From the NCBI GenBank assembly GCA_002479405.1, contig DLMX01000031.1:23003-33630 (forward strand): DNA of 10,628 nt, written 5' to 3'. Both the position numbers and the translations under genes were made by a program. The notes beneath the pieces were generated by a model. The model made no database searches. It was not told where the DNA came from and saw only the letters and a list, made by a program, of their open reading frames with translations. Origin of the DNA: Methylophilaceae bacterium UBA7525 (GTDB lineage Bacteria; Pseudomonadota; Gammaproteobacteria; Burkholderiales; Methylophilaceae). Of the stretch, positions 1 through 6,268 are shown one piece after another. How positions within the stretch are numbered: position 1 is the first letter of the stretch; every line of letters starts with the position of its first letter.

Positions 1-309
1 GCTTCTACGCTGAGCAAGGTCTCGTCATCGTTCTCTTCACGCGCCATCTCGAACAGGTCGCGGCCATCGCGCAGACCTTGCTCGATTTTCAGAAGATTGT
101 TAATGACGAATTCGAGTTCGCGTCTTTCCTTGCCCAGCTTCTGCGAACGCTCATTGTCGTTCCAGACATTGGGGTCTTCCAGCAGCAGGCTGACTTCCTG
201 CAAACGCTGTTGCCTGTTCTCGAAGTCAAAGATACCCCCGAAGTGCCTGACTGCGCTCCGCAAGGTCTTCAAGACGATGGCTGATCTGATTAAGGTGCTC
301 TGCTTCCAT
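1..309 (-). CDS. prfB: Peptide chain release factor 2 (RF2), 5' part, with programmed +1 frameshift
   Basis: RF2 recognises UGA and UAA stop codons and triggers peptide release on the ribosome. Read on the minus strand, the first frame starts at ATG 309-307 and encodes 27 residues ending in LRGYL before an in-frame TGA at 228-226. After skipping one base the second frame runs from GAC (227-225) to the window edge, encoding DFENRQQRLQEVSLLLEDP and onward, including PNVWND and a helical, charge-rich N-terminal domain typical of RF2. The residues on both sides of the junction match the usual RF2 N-terminus (ERSQALRGYL then DFE). The catalytic GGQ domain lies outside the window. The start is two codons longer than the E. 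coli form, and the ribosome binding site is weak (GGAA about 13 nt upstream). A perfect TATAAT at 370-365 on the minus strand could be the -10 element. The gene is divergent from the pst block. I am very sure of the identity. Confidence 0.93.
225..240 (-). promoter_or_regulatory. prfB programmed +1 frameshift site
   Basis: On the minus strand the sequence reads CGGGGGTATCTTTGAC. It holds an internal Shine-Dalgarno-like GGGGG (239-235), a TAT spacer codon, the slippery CTT codon (231-229), the in-frame TGA (228-226) and a following C. This is the E. coli-type RF2 recoding signal with one change (C instead of A before GGGGG). Established function: when RF2 is scarce the UGA is decoded slowly, the ribosome slips +1 on CUUU and full-length RF2 is made, giving negative autoregulation. 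Confidence 0.95.
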
Positions 310-364
310 ACTGATTCTGTTTTCCGCTGATACTGATTGAATGTGTTTGATTTTAAAAGCCGTA

Positions 365-370
365 ATTATA
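365..370 (-). promoter_or_regulatory. Candidate -10 element of prfB
   Basis: Read on the minus strand this is a perfect TATAAT, about 56 nt upstream of the prfB start. No good -35 hexamer stands 16-18 bp further upstream, where the DNA is GC-rich. It is therefore a candidate only, supported by its position in the divergent prfB/pstS intergenic region. Confidence 0.35.
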
Positions 371-441
371 CATTAAGCTTGCATCGCGGCCGCCTGCCTC
401 TTATAGAGATGAATTGATTTATGAAAAGCCGGCGATGCCTT

Positions 442-450
442 TGTTAAAAT
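442..450 (+). promoter_or_regulatory. Candidate extended -10 promoter for the first pstS
   Basis: TGTTAAAAT combines the TGn extension with TAAAAT, a 5 of 6 match to the -10 consensus. The -35 region (TGAAAA at 422-427) is poor. A transcript would start near 457, leaving a leader of about 28 nt before the ATG at 485. The element overlaps the ATG at 449, which argues against that codon being the start. No Pho-box-like GTCA repeats are seen in 310-484. Confidence 0.4.
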
Positions 451-484
451 GCACATCACATCAACTCAACACACCGGGGCACCC

Positions 485-1507
485 ATGCGACTCGATCCGA
501 TTCAGACCAGATCTGCCACTGGCAAGTGGCAACAAGCGCTCTCCATCATTTTGCTGGTAGCCGTCATCAGCGCCTGTTCGGAAGACAAGGGCGCCTCCTT
601 CCTGGTAAGGATTGATGGATCCAGTACGGTTTTCCCGATCACGGAAGCGGTTGCGGAAGAATTTCAGCGGGCAAAAAAAATCAGAACGACTGTCGGCATC
701 TCCGGTACCGGTGGCGGTTTCAAGAAATTCTGCCGTGGTGAAGTCGACATCACTCAGGCGTCCCGCCCCATCCTGCACAAGGAAATGGAAGCCTGCAAGG
801 CAGCAGGCATCGAGTACATCGAGCTGCCGATCGCCTATGATGCGCTGACCGTAGTCATCAATCCCGACAATGACTTCATTACCAGCATGACCGTCGACGA
901 ACTCAGAACCATGTGGGAACCGGCGGCACAGAACATCATCACCAGCTGGAATCAGGTCAATCCTGCTTGGCCGGACAGGCCGCTACGACTCTACGGAGCT
1001 GGCTCAGACTCCGGTACTTTCGACTACTTCACGGAAGCGATCATGGGCGAGGCAAAATCCAGCCGCGGCGACTTTACTGCATCAGAAGATGACAATGTCA
1101 TCGTGCGAGGCGTGAGCGGCGACCTCGGTGCCATCGGTTACTTCGGATTTGCCTATTTTGCCGAGAATCAGGAAGCCATCAAGGCGGTTCCCATCGTCGC
1201 CGAACCGGGCAAAAATGCAGTTGCGCCATCGGAAGAAAATGTCATGAACGGCAGCTACCAGCCGCTGTCGCGCCCCCTGTTTATCTATGTCAACGTGAAA
1301 TCGACCGAAACGCCGCATGTCAGGGATTTTGTTGACTTCTATCTGGAGAATTCTGAAGAACTGATCAAGGAAGTCAAATTCATCCCGCTGCCAGATGAAG
1401 AGCAGGCCGCCGTGATTGCACACTGGCAAGCCCGGAAGACCGGCACGGGATTCAATGGCGAGCCACAGGTCGGAGTCAAGATCCAGGATCTCCTCAAACG
1501 CATCTAA
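485..1507 (+). CDS. pstS: Phosphate ABC transporter substrate-binding lipoprotein (PstS paralogue 1)
   Basis: This protein captures inorganic phosphate and delivers it to the PstCA permease. The 340-residue product has a type II signal peptide: a basic N-terminus, a hydrophobic stretch at about residues 18-30 and a lipobox ISAC with the lipidated Cys31. Ser at +2 suggests outer-membrane sorting if the usual rule holds. The phosphate-binding fold follows, with IDGSSTV (43-49), the GISGTGGGFKKFC loop ending at Cys83, ASRPI, and GSDSGTFDYF near 173-182. Two cysteines (83, 104) are shared with the second PstS and may form a disulfide. The ATG at 485 was chosen over 449 because GGGG lies 7 nt upstream and 449 sits inside the probable -10. 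By eye roughly two thirds of mature residues equal those of the downstream paralogue. A terminator follows, so the gene is probably a separate transcription unit without a visible Pho box. Confidence 0.9.
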   Translation: MRLDPIQTRSATGKWQQALSIILLVAVISACSEDKGASFLVRIDGSSTVFPITEAVAEEFQRAKKIRTTVGISGTGGGFKKFCRGEVDITQASRPILHKEMEACKAAGIEYIELPIAYDALTVVINPDNDFITSMTVDELRTMWEPAAQNIITSWNQVNPAWPDRPLRLYGAGSDSGTFDYFTEAIMGEAKSSRGDFTASEDDNVIVRGVSGDLGAIGYFGFAYFAENQEAIKAVPIVAEPGKNAVAPSEENVMNGSYQPLSRPLFIYVNVKSTETPHVRDFVDFYLENSEELIKEVKFIPLPDEEQAAVIAHWQARKTGTGFNGEPQVGVKIQDLLKRI

Positions 1508-1547
1508 CACTCTCGTCACCCCAATTGCAACGGGATTAATGCAAGAG

Positions 1548-1573
1548 CCCCGAGCTTAAACTCGGGGTTTTTT
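1548..1573 (+). terminator. Rho-independent terminator between the two pstS genes
   Basis: A 7-bp GC-rich stem (CCCCGAG at 1548-1554 with CTCGGGG at 1561-1567), a 6-nt loop and six consecutive T residues (1568-1573) make a textbook intrinsic terminator 41 nt after the first pstS stop codon. It separates the first pstS from the Pho-box-controlled unit. Confidence 0.92.
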
Positions 1574-1613
1574 CATGCTGCATCAATATCCCTGTTCCGC
1601 CTTTTTTAAATAT

Positions 1614-1642
1614 TTGTCACAAAACCGTCATCTTTCGTCATT
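1614..1642 (+). promoter_or_regulatory. Pho box (PhoB binding site) upstream of the second pstS
   Basis: Three GTCA-cored direct repeats are visible: TTGTCAC (1614-1620), CCGTCAT (1625-1631) and TCGTCAT (1635-1641). The first two are spaced 11 bp core to core, with an A-rich AAAA linker, as in the E. coli Pho box. The third follows at 10 bp. GTTATC at 1654-1659, about 12 bp downstream, is a plausible though weak -10, consistent with PhoB replacing a -35 element. The site implies induction by phosphate starvation through PhoR-PhoB, neither of which is in the window. Confidence 0.82.
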
Positions 1643-1711
1643 AAAGTGCACCCGTTATCGCAAACATGCGATGCAAACATTCCGTGCTTTGCTGAACGTT
1701 TTTTTAATGAT

Positions 1712-1716
1712 GGAGG
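1712..1716 (+). promoter_or_regulatory. Ribosome binding site that fixes the second pstS start
   Basis: GGAGG lies 5 nt before the ATG at 1722. It decides this start over the in-frame upstream ATGs from 1575 on, which would put the Pho box and the promoter inside the coding region. Confidence 0.85.
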
Positions 1717-1721
1717 TTGTA

Positions 1722-2720
1722 ATGCAATTCAAACTCGTACAAACCCTGAGTGTTGCTGCAGTTGTCGCAGCGGCCTTCTCATCCCCTGCTGCCTTTGCCA
1801 GCGAAAAAATTATCAAGATCGATGGCTCCAGCACGGTTTACCCGGTGACCGAAGCAGTTGCCGAAGAATTCCAGAAAGCCACCAAAACCAAGGTCACGGT
1901 CGGAATTTCCGGCACCGGCGGCGGTTTCAAGAAGTTCTGCCGCGGTGAGACCGATATCTCCGGCGCTTCACGCCCCATCCTGCAAAAGGAAATCGACGAG
2001 TGCAAGGCCAACGGCGTGCAATTCATCGAATTGCCAGTGGCTTTTGACGCAATCACGGTAGTCATCAACAAGAAGAATTCCTTCGCCAAGAAAATGACCG
2101 TAGCCGAATTGAAGAAACTGTGGGAACCAGCTGCCCAAGGCAAGGTGAAAACATGGAAACAGGTCAATCCGGCCTGGCCAGACAGCCCTGTTGCATTATT
2201 CGGTCCCGGAGCCGATTCCGGTACGTTCGATTATTTCACCGAAGCCATCGTCGGCAAATCAAAGTCCAGCCGCGGCGACTTCACTGCATCTGAAGACGAC
2301 AATGTTCTGGTACGCGGTGTCGCAGGCAATGAGGGCGGTCTGGGCTACTTTGGTTATGCCTACTACGAAGAAAACAAAGACACGCTGGATGCTGTTGCCG
2401 TCATCGAGAAAGAAGGCAAGCCCGCAGTTCTGCCATCCAAACAAACCATCGAGGATGGCACTTACCAGCCGCTGGCACGCCCGATCTTCATCTACGTCAA
2501 CGCCACATCAGGCGCTTTCAAACCGCATGTGAAGGCGTTTGTTGACTTTTATCTGGAAAAGGGCCGTCCGCTGATCGAGGAAGTGAAGTATGTACCTTTG
2601 CCGGAAAACGATCAGAAAGCCGTTATTGCACACTGGAAGGCTCTGAAGCCGGGTACGGGTTTTGGCGGTCACGCCGAGATCGGTGTAAAGATTCAGGATC
2701 TGCTCTCACGCATCAAGTAA
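1722..2720 (+). CDS. pstS: Periplasmic phosphate-binding protein PstS (paralogue 2)
   Basis: This is the soluble periplasmic receptor of the high-affinity Pst phosphate importer. The 332-residue precursor has a Sec signal peptide (K4, hydrophobic 9-21) with a probable AFA cleavage site after Ala26, leaving a mature protein of about 306 residues. The ligand-binding elements are IDGSSTV (33-39), GISGTGGGFKKFC (61-73), GASRPI (81-86) and GADSGTFDYF (163-172). The last is followed by SSRGDF and SEDDN, which are conserved in both paralogues. Cys73 and Cys94 may form a disulfide. Sequence style resembles the PstS/SphX group (TIGR02136-like) more than E. coli PstS. Unlike paralogue 1 it has no lipobox. 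It sits behind a Pho box and heads the pstC-pstA-pstB series, so it is the likely starvation-induced receptor. Confidence 0.95.
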   Translation: MQFKLVQTLSVAAVVAAAFSSPAAFASEKIIKIDGSSTVYPVTEAVAEEFQKATKTKVTVGISGTGGGFKKFCRGETDISGASRPILQKEIDECKANGVQFIELPVAFDAITVVINKKNSFAKKMTVAELKKLWEPAAQGKVKTWKQVNPAWPDSPVALFGPGADSGTFDYFTEAIVGKSKSSRGDFTASEDDNVLVRGVAGNEGGLGYFGYAYYEENKDTLDAVAVIEKEGKPAVLPSKQTIEDGTYQPLARPIFIYVNATSGAFKPHVKAFVDFYLEKGRPLIEEVKYVPLPENDQKAVIAHWKALKPGTGFGGHAEIGVKIQDLLSRIK

Positions 2721-2741
2721 TACAGGCTCCGAAAAAGTCGG

Positions 2742-2770
2742 AAACCGGGGCGGCCAGGTCGTCCCGGTTT
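2742..2770 (+). repeat. Inverted repeat between pstS and pstC (attenuator or RNA-processing hairpin)
   Basis: AAACCGGG (2742-2749) pairs perfectly with CCCGGTTT (2763-2770) around a 13-nt loop, 21 nt after the pstS stop. The T-tract is short (TTT), so termination is probably partial. A hairpin here would protect pstS mRNA or reduce read-through, giving more receptor than permease, as is known for periplasmic-protein genes of ABC operons. The function is inferred. Confidence 0.6.
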
Positions 2771-2793
2771 ACCGTCTGAGAATTCAAATCCGT

Positions 2794-2799
2794 TACAAT
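2794..2799 (+). promoter_or_regulatory. Possible internal -10 before pstC
   Basis: TACAAT matches the -10 consensus at 5 of 6 positions, 17 nt upstream of the pstC GTG. No convincing -35 hexamer lies 16-18 bp upstream. It may be a weak constitutive promoter for pstCAB, or chance. Confidence 0.25.
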
Positions 2800-2816
2800 G
2801 CGAGAGTCAAATCAAC

Positions 2817-3764
2817 GTGAATACGGCTAATCAAGTGTTAAAAAACCCCATGGAAATTCAAATCAGCGACAGACTCGCCAAGAAATTCCGCCGCAACCTG
2901 ATTGAGCGTGGCATCGAATTTCTGCTACTGCTGGCAGCGATGTCTGCCGTCTTTACGACCATCGCCATCGTCTGCATTCTGCTCTATGAATCCTATACCT
3001 TCTTCGAACATGTCTCGCTCCGGGACTTCCTGACCGATACGCAGTGGACACCACTGTTCGCTGATGCCCATTACGGCATCATGCCGCTGGTTTCAGGCAC
3101 GGTAACCACCGCCGCCATCGCGCTGGCCTTTGCCATCCCGGTCGGCACCATAGGCGCCATCTATCTTTCCGAGTTCGCATCGCACCGGGTACGTGAAACC
3201 GTCAAGCCCATCCTCGAACTGCTGGAAGGCGTACCGACCATCGTCTTTGGTTACTTTGCCTTGCTACTGGTCACGCCCCTGCTGCAAAAACTCATACCCG
3301 GCCTGCCCACCTTCAATATGTTGGGCCCGGGCATCGTCATCGGCATCATGGTCATCCCCTACATTGCCTCGGTTTCAGAAGATGCAATGCGTGCTGTGCC
3401 CATGAGCATGCGCGAAGGCTCCTATGCGATGGGAGCCACCCGCTTCCAGACCGCGATACGCGTTGTCACTCCGGCTGCCATTTCCGGCATCATCGCTGCC
3501 TATATTCTGGCGATCTCGCGCGCCGTTGGTGAAACCATGGTGGTAGCGATTGCCGCCGGCCAACAGCCGAACCTGACCTTCAACCCTATGGATTCGGCAG
3601 CAACCATTACCGCCTACATCGTGCAAGTCGCCATGGGCGACCTGCCGCACGGCAGTATCGGCTATCAGAGTATCTTCGCCGCCGGCCTGGTGCTGATGCT
3701 GATGACCCTGTTCTTCAACCTGCTGGGCCACTTTACCCGCAAGAAATTCCGCGAGGCATATTAA
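2817..3764 (+). CDS. pstC: Phosphate ABC transporter permease PstC
   Basis: PstC is one of two inner-membrane subunits forming the phosphate channel. The 315-residue product shows six hydrophobic segments (about 34-58, 90-118, 138-160, 170-188, 218-245, 285-305). Family hallmarks are YLSEFA (116-121), ELLEGVPTIVFGYFAL (134-149), the EAA coupling loop EGSYAMGATRFQTA (200-213) that docks on PstB, and RAVGETM (235-241). The start is uncertain: GTG at 2817 has only a weak GAGAG-like site upstream, and ATG at 2850 would give a 304-residue protein without losing any membrane segment. The stop is 1 nt before the pstA start, so the two are translationally coupled. The gene follows the second pstS after a 96-nt gap with a hairpin. 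Confidence 0.95.
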   Translation: MNTANQVLKNPMEIQISDRLAKKFRRNLIERGIEFLLLLAAMSAVFTTIAIVCILLYESYTFFEHVSLRDFLTDTQWTPLFADAHYGIMPLVSGTVTTAAIALAFAIPVGTIGAIYLSEFASHRVRETVKPILELLEGVPTIVFGYFALLLVTPLLQKLIPGLPTFNMLGPGIVIGIMVIPYIASVSEDAMRAVPMSMREGSYAMGATRFQTAIRVVTPAAISGIIAAYILAISRAVGETMVVAIAAGQQPNLTFNPMDSAATITAYIVQVAMGDLPHGSIGYQSIFAAGLVLMLMTLFFNLLGHFTRKKFREAY

Positions 3765-3765
3765 T

Positions 3766-4710
3766 ATGAATACAGAAGCATCCACATTAAAAGATCTGGA
3801 CGCAGTGCGGTCCATGATCAAGCGCCACAAGCTGAATGACTACATCTTCGGTGCAGTCGGCCTGTCATTCATCATGCTGATTCTGCTGACGCTGCTGGTG
3901 CTGTTCATCGACCTCATCATCGACGGCTATCCCAAGCTGATGTCCTGGGATTTCTTCACCAGTTTCCCTTCACGTCGCGCAGCCAGTGCCGGCCTGCTGT
4001 CGGCGCTGGTCGGCTCAGCACTGGTCATGATCATCACTTTCGTCTCGGCCGTGCCCATGGGCGTCGCCGCGGCGATCTACCTGGAGGAATACGCCAAGAA
4101 GAACTGGCTGTCCGAAGTGATCGAGGTCAACGTCACCAACCTGGCCGCCGTCCCTTCCATCATCTACGGTCTGCTGGCACTGGGTTTGTTCGTCTACATT
4201 CTGGACTTCGGCACCAGCATCCTGACTGCCGGCCTGACACTGGGCCTGCTGATCCTGCCGGTTGTGATCGTTGCCACCCGCGAAGCGATACGTGGCATCC
4301 CGGTCGCCATTCGCGAAGCAGCCTATGCGGTCGGTGCCACCAAATGGCAGGTGGTTTCACAACACGTCGTGCGCTATGCCACCGGCGGCATCCTGACCGG
4401 CGTCATCATCGGCATGGCACGCGCTATCGGCGAAACCGCACCTGTGATCACCATCGGTGCGCTGACCTTCATCGCCTTCCTGCCACCGTCACCGGTCACC
4501 ACTTCTGCGCCCTTCCTCAACTTCGACTGGCTCTGGTCCGGCTTCACCGTGCTTCCAATCCAGATGTTCAGCTGGCTCTCGCGGCCCGGTGCCGACTTTC
4601 ACGTCAACGCAGCCGCCGCAGGCGCAGTCATTATTGTCGTGACTCTGCTGATGAACGGTATCGCCATCCGCATGCGCTACAACATCCGCAAGAAAATCAA
4701 GTGGCAGTAA
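3766..4710 (+). CDS. pstA: Phosphate ABC transporter permease PstA
   Basis: PstA is the second channel subunit and pairs with PstC. The 314-residue product has six predicted membrane segments (about 26-52, 74-106, 124-147, 152-171, 205-240, 283-302). Characteristic stretches are the periplasmic SFPSRRAASAG (66-76) after the first segment, YLEEYAKK (105-112), NLAAVPSIIYGLLALG (125-140), the EAA loop EAAYAVGATKWQVV (184-197) and RAIGETAP (219-226). The ATG begins 1 nt after the pstC stop. A GAGG sequence inside the pstC end (3753-3756), 9 nt upstream, serves as ribosome binding site. The length is normal for the family and no lesion is seen. Confidence 0.95.
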   Translation: MNTEASTLKDLDAVRSMIKRHKLNDYIFGAVGLSFIMLILLTLLVLFIDLIIDGYPKLMSWDFFTSFPSRRAASAGLLSALVGSALVMIITFVSAVPMGVAAAIYLEEYAKKNWLSEVIEVNVTNLAAVPSIIYGLLALGLFVYILDFGTSILTAGLTLGLLILPVVIVATREAIRGIPVAIREAAYAVGATKWQVVSQHVVRYATGGILTGVIIGMARAIGETAPVITIGALTFIAFLPPSPVTTSAPFLNFDWLWSGFTVLPIQMFSWLSRPGADFHVNAAAAGAVIIVVTLLMNGIAIRMRYNIRKKIKWQ

Positions 4711-4764
4711 AGAAGAGTCACCGACTGCCAACTCACTCAAGAATATTATTTAGGAATCCAGAAT

Positions 4765-5544
4765 ATGGTTACTGTCACCACCCCGCTGAAAGCTGAGTCG
4801 CGCGACCTGAACTTCATCTACAACGGCGGTCATCGGGCCCTCAAGGGTATCAACATGCCGCTGTACGAAAAGAAGATCACTGCGCTGATCGGCCCGTCCG
4901 GTTGCGGCAAATCGACTTTCCTGCGCTGCTTCAACCGCATGCACGACCTCTACCCCGGCAACAAGTACGAAGGCCAGATCGTCATGCATCCGGACAACAC
5001 CAATGTGCTGGGTGCAGGTGTCGACCCTATCGAAGTCCGCATGCGCATCAGCATGGTGTTCCAGAAGCCCAACCCTTTCCCCAAGTCGATCTACGAGAAC
5101 GTCGCCTACGGTTTGCGCGTACGCGGTGAGCGCAACAAGCGCATCATTGACGACAAGGTAGAAGAAGCCCTGAAAGGAGCCGCCATCTGGGACGAAGTGA
5201 AGGACCGTCTGCATGATCTCGCCTTCAATCTGTCTGGCGGCCAGCAGCAGCGTCTGTGCATCGCACGCGCCTTGGCGACCGACCCGGAGATCATGCTGTT
5301 CGACGAACCGACCTCAGCACTGGATCCGATTGCCACCGCCAACATCGAAGAACTCATGACCGAATTACGCGACCGCCTGACTATCCTGGTGGTGACACAC
5401 AACATGCAGCAGGCTGCCCGTATCTCTGATTACACCGCCTATATGTATCTCGGCGAGATGATGGAATACGGCGATACCGACAGGATATTCACCAATCCGA
5501 CCCGGAAAGAAACGGAAGACTATATTACCGGCAAATTCGGCTAA
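4765..5544 (+). CDS. pstB: Phosphate ABC transporter ATP-binding protein PstB
   Basis: PstB is the cytoplasmic ATPase that powers phosphate import. The 259-residue protein has every catalytic motif: Walker A GPSGCGKS (43-50), Q-loop Gln100 in VFQKPNPFP, ABC signature LSGGQQQR (156-163), Walker B IMLFD (176-180) with catalytic Glu181, D-loop SALD (184-187) and H-loop His212 in VVTHNM. The N-terminal LNFIYNGGHRALKGIN carries the A-loop tyrosine (Tyr19). The length equals the usual PstB. A TAGGA sequence 9 nt upstream supports the ATG at 4765. A 54-nt gap separates it from pstA, with no visible terminator, so it belongs to the same operon. phoU, which often follows pstB, is absent. A convergent gene comes next. 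Confidence 0.97.
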   Translation: MVTVTTPLKAESRDLNFIYNGGHRALKGINMPLYEKKITALIGPSGCGKSTFLRCFNRMHDLYPGNKYEGQIVMHPDNTNVLGAGVDPIEVRMRISMVFQKPNPFPKSIYENVAYGLRVRGERNKRIIDDKVEEALKGAAIWDEVKDRLHDLAFNLSGGQQQRLCIARALATDPEIMLFDEPTSALDPIATANIEELMTELRDRLTILVVTHNMQQAARISDYTAYMYLGEMMEYGDTDRIFTNPTRKETEDYITGKFG

Positions 5545-5563
5545 TCAAGCTTTCGCTCTTTCA

Positions 5564-5597
5564 ATGCACAAGGCACCTCCGGGTGCCTTGTGCATTT
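5564..5597 (+). terminator. Terminator hairpin after pstB (shared by convergent genes)
   Basis: A perfect 14-bp stem (5564-5577 with 5582-5595) encloses a TCCG tetraloop closed by C-G, the extra-stable UNCG type. A short ATTT tail follows. It lies 20 nt after the pstB stop and 20 nt before the end of the convergent minus-strand gene at 5618. It probably ends both transcripts, though the T-tract is weak on either strand. Confidence 0.82.
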
Positions 5598-5617
5598 GTA
5601 CAATGGTTTAAGTCACG

Positions 5618-6256
5618 TTAAAGAAAATCACGCAGATTGATTTTACGGTTCAGAGCCTCGCTCTCTGCCTCTTTCAATGCCTGCGCCAGAAACTGATCCG
5701 CCTTGACCGGCCCCACGTACTGGCACATGGCAATATAGGCCAGGTTCACCAGTTTCTGCAGCACGTCTATGCTGAAATTCACTGTCAACTGCGTACTCTG
5801 GCCGGATAACCAGGCACGTATGCGTTGCTCGTTGCGCGCCTCCAGTTTCAGCTTCACCAGACTATCCACAAGAAAGTTACGGATACCGCTCTGGGTAGCA
5901 TAATCATATTTCTTCAACAGGGCCGTGAGCAGGGCAACGAACACAGAAGTGACATTATCCAGTTGGTGGCTGGCCTCAGCCTTGATCTCGTCCTCCGATT
6001 TGATCAGTTGCTGAGGATCAGGCAGCAACTGATCCTCGGGCAGATCCATGGCATAGATCACCGCCCTCAGCATCTCTCCGCGTTTTTCCTTCAGTGCGTC
6101 CGTAGTACAGCAGCGGGCTATGAATACATTGAGGGCAAACTTGGGCTTGTTCGAAAAATCGCGTTCCCACAGCATCAGGGCACTGGATAGCTCATGGTCA
6201 TTGAAGAACGGCCTGAGCCCGGTATAAACCGCACGACGACGTTGTACTAAATCCAT
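5618..6256 (-). CDS. Uncharacterised soluble protein, downstream of amtB
   Basis: I do not recognise this 212-residue protein. It has no signal peptide or membrane segment and reads as mostly alpha-helical and charged. It splits into an N-terminal part (about 1-80, ending in the proline-containing DLPEDQLLPDPQQ), a middle helical part (about 95-145) and a C-terminal part with NFSIDVLQKLVNLAYIAMC (160-178) and a basic tail NRKINLRDFL (203-212). No nucleotide-binding, DNA-binding or catalytic motif is evident. The ATG lies 12 nt downstream of the amtB stop on the same strand, so it is almost certainly co-transcribed with amtB and may share its nitrogen control. It stands where glnK often accompanies amtB but does not look like a PII protein (no T-loop, wrong length). 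Ribosome binding site is poor. Coding status is well supported by length and protein-like composition; function is unknown. Confidence 0.8.
   Translation of the reverse strand: MDLVQRRRAVYTGLRPFFNDHELSSALMLWERDFSNKPKFALNVFIARCCTTDALKEKRGEMLRAVIYAMDLPEDQLLPDPQQLIKSEDEIKAEASHQLDNVTSVFVALLTALLKKYDYATQSGIRNFLVDSLVKLKLEARNEQRIRAWLSGQSTQLTVNFSIDVLQKLVNLAYIAMCQYVGPVKADQFLAQALKEAESEALNRKINLRDFL
6002..6037. repeat. Two overlapping, mutually exclusive perfect inverted repeats inside the unknown gene
   Basis: GATCAGTTGCTG (6002-6013) is the exact reverse complement of 6023-6034, a 12-bp stem with a 9-nt loop. GAGGATCAG (6013-6021) is also the exact reverse complement of 6029-6037, a 9-bp stem with a 7-nt loop. 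Both cannot form together. The element lies in the codons for DQLLPDPQQLI of the minus-strand gene. Confidence 0.7.
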
Positions 6257-6268
6257 TTTCCGGGCTTT

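Noticed and set aside
449..484. ATG at 449 as start of the first pstS
   Set aside because: It lies within the probable extended -10 element and has no ribosome binding site; the ATG at 485 gives a normal lipoprotein signal peptide.
310..484. Pho box for the first pstS
   Set aside because: No pair of GTCA-cored repeats with 11-bp spacing is visible here.
1575..1721. In-frame extension of the second pstS upstream to 1575
   Set aside because: It would put the Pho box, promoter and GGAGG site inside the coding region and place 49 residues before a clean signal peptide.
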